A DNA stretch of 64,000 bases, from assembly GCA_964036045.1 (NCBI GenBank), contig OZ038398.1, positions 27,954,309-28,018,308 on the forward strand. The letters run 5' to 3'. This document shows, piece by piece, positions 61,576-64,000 of this stretch. Source of the stretch: Eutreptiella sp. 'Long Island Sound 2002' (Eukaryota > Euglenozoa > Euglenophyceae > Eutreptiales > Eutreptiaceae). Made by a program: the position numbers and the translations under genes. The notes under the pieces are model-generated. The model was not told where the DNA came from. It worked only from the letters and a program-made list of their open reading frames with translations, and did not search any database. Numbering within the stretch: the first letter of the stretch is position 1; every line of letters starts with the position of its first letter.

Positions 61576-62210
61576 CAGACCCAGACGGGACCTTTCTCGG
61601 ACTTACTTTGCAGCTTCCCAACAAGCCACGGCTACGGGTCCTCAACTACTATGGACTCCAAACTGCAGCCACCAAGAAGAGGCAAGATGCCTTTGTTGAG
61701 ACACACCAATACGATATACTCATGGGCGACTTCAACGACTCTATTTGGAGCAACACCCCAAGTCGGTTTTGGCACGATGACCTTCTGAACCGCCGTCTAT
61801 ACGACCCGCTGCACGAACTATGCCCCGATGGGTCTGTACAGGCGGGACACACCAGAGGGTGCCACCGCCTGGATGCCATCCTGGTCTCTTCGCGGTGCTG
61901 GGGGAATGTTAGCCCCATGACATACCATACTGTCGCCATGCCCACCTCCGACCACCGGCTCGTCCTAATGACTACAGGCCTCACCTCCACGGACTGTGAG
62001 TCCTTCATCAAAGCCACGCACCCTGCCAAGAAGTGGAATGTGCGGCAAGAGCGAGCCGCCGTGCAGGAGACACAACGCATACTCGCCGGGCAAGACACCC
62101 CAATGGACGCAGTATCACGCGCTGATGCGGTCCTCAAGGTGGTGGCGCAGGCCGTCATTCGACAGGGGAAGCGCACCAAGCGGACCCGTCTCAAAACTAA
62201 CACACAATAG
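61566..62210 (+). pseudogene. Endonuclease C-terminal part
   Basis: In the frame with codon starts divisible by 3: LRVLNYYG, DILMGDFND (catalytic Asp and Asn), HRLDAILVS and TSDHRLVL (the SDH catalytic triad end). These are the standard APE-like endonuclease motifs that nick target DNA for primed reverse transcription. A linker follows and the frame ends at TAG 62208-62210. Coding sequence continues in the same frame after it, so this TAG is a single point interruption. Confidence 0.85.
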
Positions 62211-64000
62211 TGGCACAAACACTTCCAAGTGGTCAAGAAGCGCATCGCGCAGGAACTGCGCGAAGTGGCCAACAAGCGCCTCTATACCATGCGTCATGCT
62301 GCCCTCCGCAAGGATGGGGTATTCTTCCGCTTGACCAAAAATTGGACCCGCGGACCATTGAAGCCCACGCAGAAGCAACCGAGTCCGGACGTGGCGCGCG
62401 CTTTGCTGGCCAACTTCAGTGGCAACCCCCCCTATGACATGGCGGCCATTGAAGCACTCATCCCACAACTCATCCCACAGGGGCACATGACTGACGACCC
62501 ACCAAGCTTCGATGAGTTCAAAAGGGCATGTATGGGCAAGCGCAAGAAAGCCGTGGGCCCTGATGGGGTTCCGCACCGCTTGCTGGGCATGCTGCCAGAC
62601 GATACGCTGCACACATTGTATGAGGGGGTGCTAGAAGTATGGAGAACAGGAGATATCCCGCAGCATTGGCTGCGGTCTGAGGTGGTGTTGATGTACAAGA
62701 AAGGGGATCCTGACCGCCCCGAGAATTATCGACCCATTGCCGTGACCAACAGTATATATTGTGTTATCATGAAGTTGTACAGGCCCCGTCTGCAGCGCCT
62801 TGTGGACCGGGTTGCTAGCCCCGAGCAGTATGGGTCAAGGCCTTTGCACACCGCAACTGAGCAAGCTGCAAACCTAGTCAACTCCCTCCACGAGCACGAA
62901 ATGGAGGGCCGGGAGCCTTTTGTGGTTTTGTTGGATGTTGCCAAAGCCTTCCCGTCCACAATCCATGAGGTCATTTTCTCCATCCTGAACCATGCCGGGC
63001 TCCCGCCGAACTATGTGAACGCCTTCCGCACGATCTATGCACATACTGACACATACACGGACATACAAGGAGAAGGGATATATTTCAAGCCCACGCATAC
63101 TGACACATACACGGACATACAAGGAGAAGGGATATATTTCAAGCCCACGCGGGGCGTCAAAGAAGGATGCCCCTGCTCCCCGCTCTTGTTCGCTATTGTA
63201 TATGAGTTGTTGATCAAGCGTTTGATCGCCAAGTACCCGGACACATTCGTTTATATTGACGATATTGCCATCATTGTCAAAGATTATTCTGAATTGGAAC
63301 GACTCCTCACCGACCTCTCTGCTTGGGGGTCCCAGATTGGGATTCAGTTCAATCCTAACAAGACAGAAGTGTATCACTTCCACAGACCACGGTCCTCGGG
63401 CGCTACCGCAGGGGGTGCCCAGCAGGCAAAGCACATCTGGTGGGGACAACATCGCCTCGACTTCAAGGATCCCATGTTCACCTACTTGGGCCACACCATC
63501 GCTGGTGTAGGGTATAGGGGCAAGGCTAGGGATGCGCTCTTCGCCGCCCTGCAAGCTCAGGTAGCCGCATACACCATCCTCCCGTTGACAAGCTTTGAGC
63601 GGGCACAAATCGTCAATTCCGTACTCATCCCCAGGTGGGTATATAAGAGTCTCTTTATGTGGGATGTGTGTTGGGGCAACCGCACGGAGACCGCCTTCGA
63701 AGAGTTTGTCCTTCAGGCTCCCCGCGTGGAAAAGTACCTGCAGCACCGCCTCTACACGGATGTCACCGAAGGGGGACTGGGCCTCCACAGTGCGTCCTGG
63801 GCCGGTTTATGCGCCCTTATTCAGCTAGTCCAACGGGCCTTGCGAGTTCCACACAGGCCTATGACGAGGCATACCAACTCAGGTCATCTCCCACACATGG
63901 TGGAGAAGTACCGCAAAATCCTGCTGTCCTTTGGTATGGAAATGGGGCGCCTCCCTCGCGCCGGCCAATCGATAGGTCGAAAGGCACCCAAACGGGCCCA
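62211..64000 (+). pseudogene. Reverse transcriptase part, open to the window edge
   Basis: Same frame as the endonuclease C-terminal part. Motifs: KKAVGPDGVPHRLL (RT 0/1), VVLMYKKGDPDRPENYRPIA (RT 2), VVLLDVAKAFPS (motif A), RGVKEGCPCSPLLF (motif B) and FVYIDDIAIIV (motif C, with both Asp, near 63250). FTYLGHTIAG (motif E-like) follows. Between motifs A and B, an 18-residue segment is duplicated in tandem. The thumb and C-terminal region is open to base 64000. No further stops were seen. Antisense open frames here (for example 62874-63788) are shadows. Confidence 0.87.
63042..63149 (+). repeat. 54-base in-frame tandem duplication in the RT
   Basis: 63042-63095 and 63096-63149 are identical, each starting CATACTGACACATACACGGA and ending AAGCCCACG. 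It adds 18 residues between RT motifs A and B without shifting the frame. Confidence 0.92.

Larger units (their letters stand above)
61037..64000 (+). mobile_element. Non-LTR retrotransposon, truncated by window edge
   Basis: In order: a 2A-like peptide motif, an apurinic-type endonuclease and a reverse transcriptase, then a C-terminal region cut by the window end. One frameshift (near 61565), one stop (62208-62210) and a 54-base duplication break the coding sequence, so this copy is probably inactive unless some are sequence errors. The exact 5' end is not visible; a T-rich tract and a tRNA-like sequence lie upstream. The APE plus RT architecture places it in the L1/CR1/RTE-like lineages. 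Confidence 0.85.

Noticed and set aside
62874-63788. 304-codon minus-strand ORF
   Set aside because: It is the antisense shadow of the reverse transcriptase; the plus frame has all RT motifs.

Overview
This window is nuclear DNA of a eukaryote, most likely a unicellular alga or other protist with a large, repeat-rich genome. Supporting signs are GT-AG introns (one gene has introns up to 5.7 kb), Kozak-like starts, several eukaryotic transposon classes, tRNA-like short repeats, telomere-like CCCTAA tracts and very many long C or G homopolymers. No operons, ribosome-binding sites or bacterial features are present. The species cannot be named from the sequence alone.

Layout. From about 2.6 to 25.4 kb lies one plus-strand gene split into at least nine small exons (96-177 bases, almost all phase 0). 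It encodes a charged coiled-coil protein. Its introns hold a decayed reverse transcriptase (4.6-6.3 kb), tRNA-like short repeats, satellites and a complete hAT DNA transposon (11001-14613). The hAT element has 24-bp terminal inverted repeats, a perfect 8-bp target duplication and a three-exon transposase ending in a SAM-like domain. From 25.4 to 29.0 kb there is repeat-rich spacer.

From 29015 to 35082 lies a structurally complete tyrosine-recombinase retrotransposon with split direct repeats in the order A1, coding region, B1, A2, B2. Its gene order is Gag, tyrosine recombinase, reverse transcriptase, RNase H and an unknown ORF. The B1/A2 junction is a lox-like palindrome. The repeats are almost identical, so the insertion is young.

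From 35 to 42 kb there are small gene pieces, including a Tudor/Agenet-like fragment, a Ser/Pro-rich nuclear-like protein with a minisatellite in its coding frame, and one of three paralogues of a PWWP-like small protein (the others lie near 27.4 and 59.8 kb). At 42.3-43.7 kb is an intact AAAP-family amino acid transporter, the clearest host gene.

From 44 to 60 kb the DNA is mostly repeats: a Harbinger-like transposase scrap, a Dam-methylase-like retroelement scrap, minisatellites, a 260-bp tandem repeat and a composite satellite with G-runs. A hypothetical acidic/basic-tailed protein lies at 57.6-58.6 kb. From 61.0 kb to the window edge is a non-LTR retrotransposon with a 2A-like peptide motif, an endonuclease and a reverse transcriptase. 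It carries one frameshift, one stop and a 54-bp in-frame duplication.

The host genes do not form a visible pathway. The dominant theme is mobile DNA in long introns and intergenic regions.
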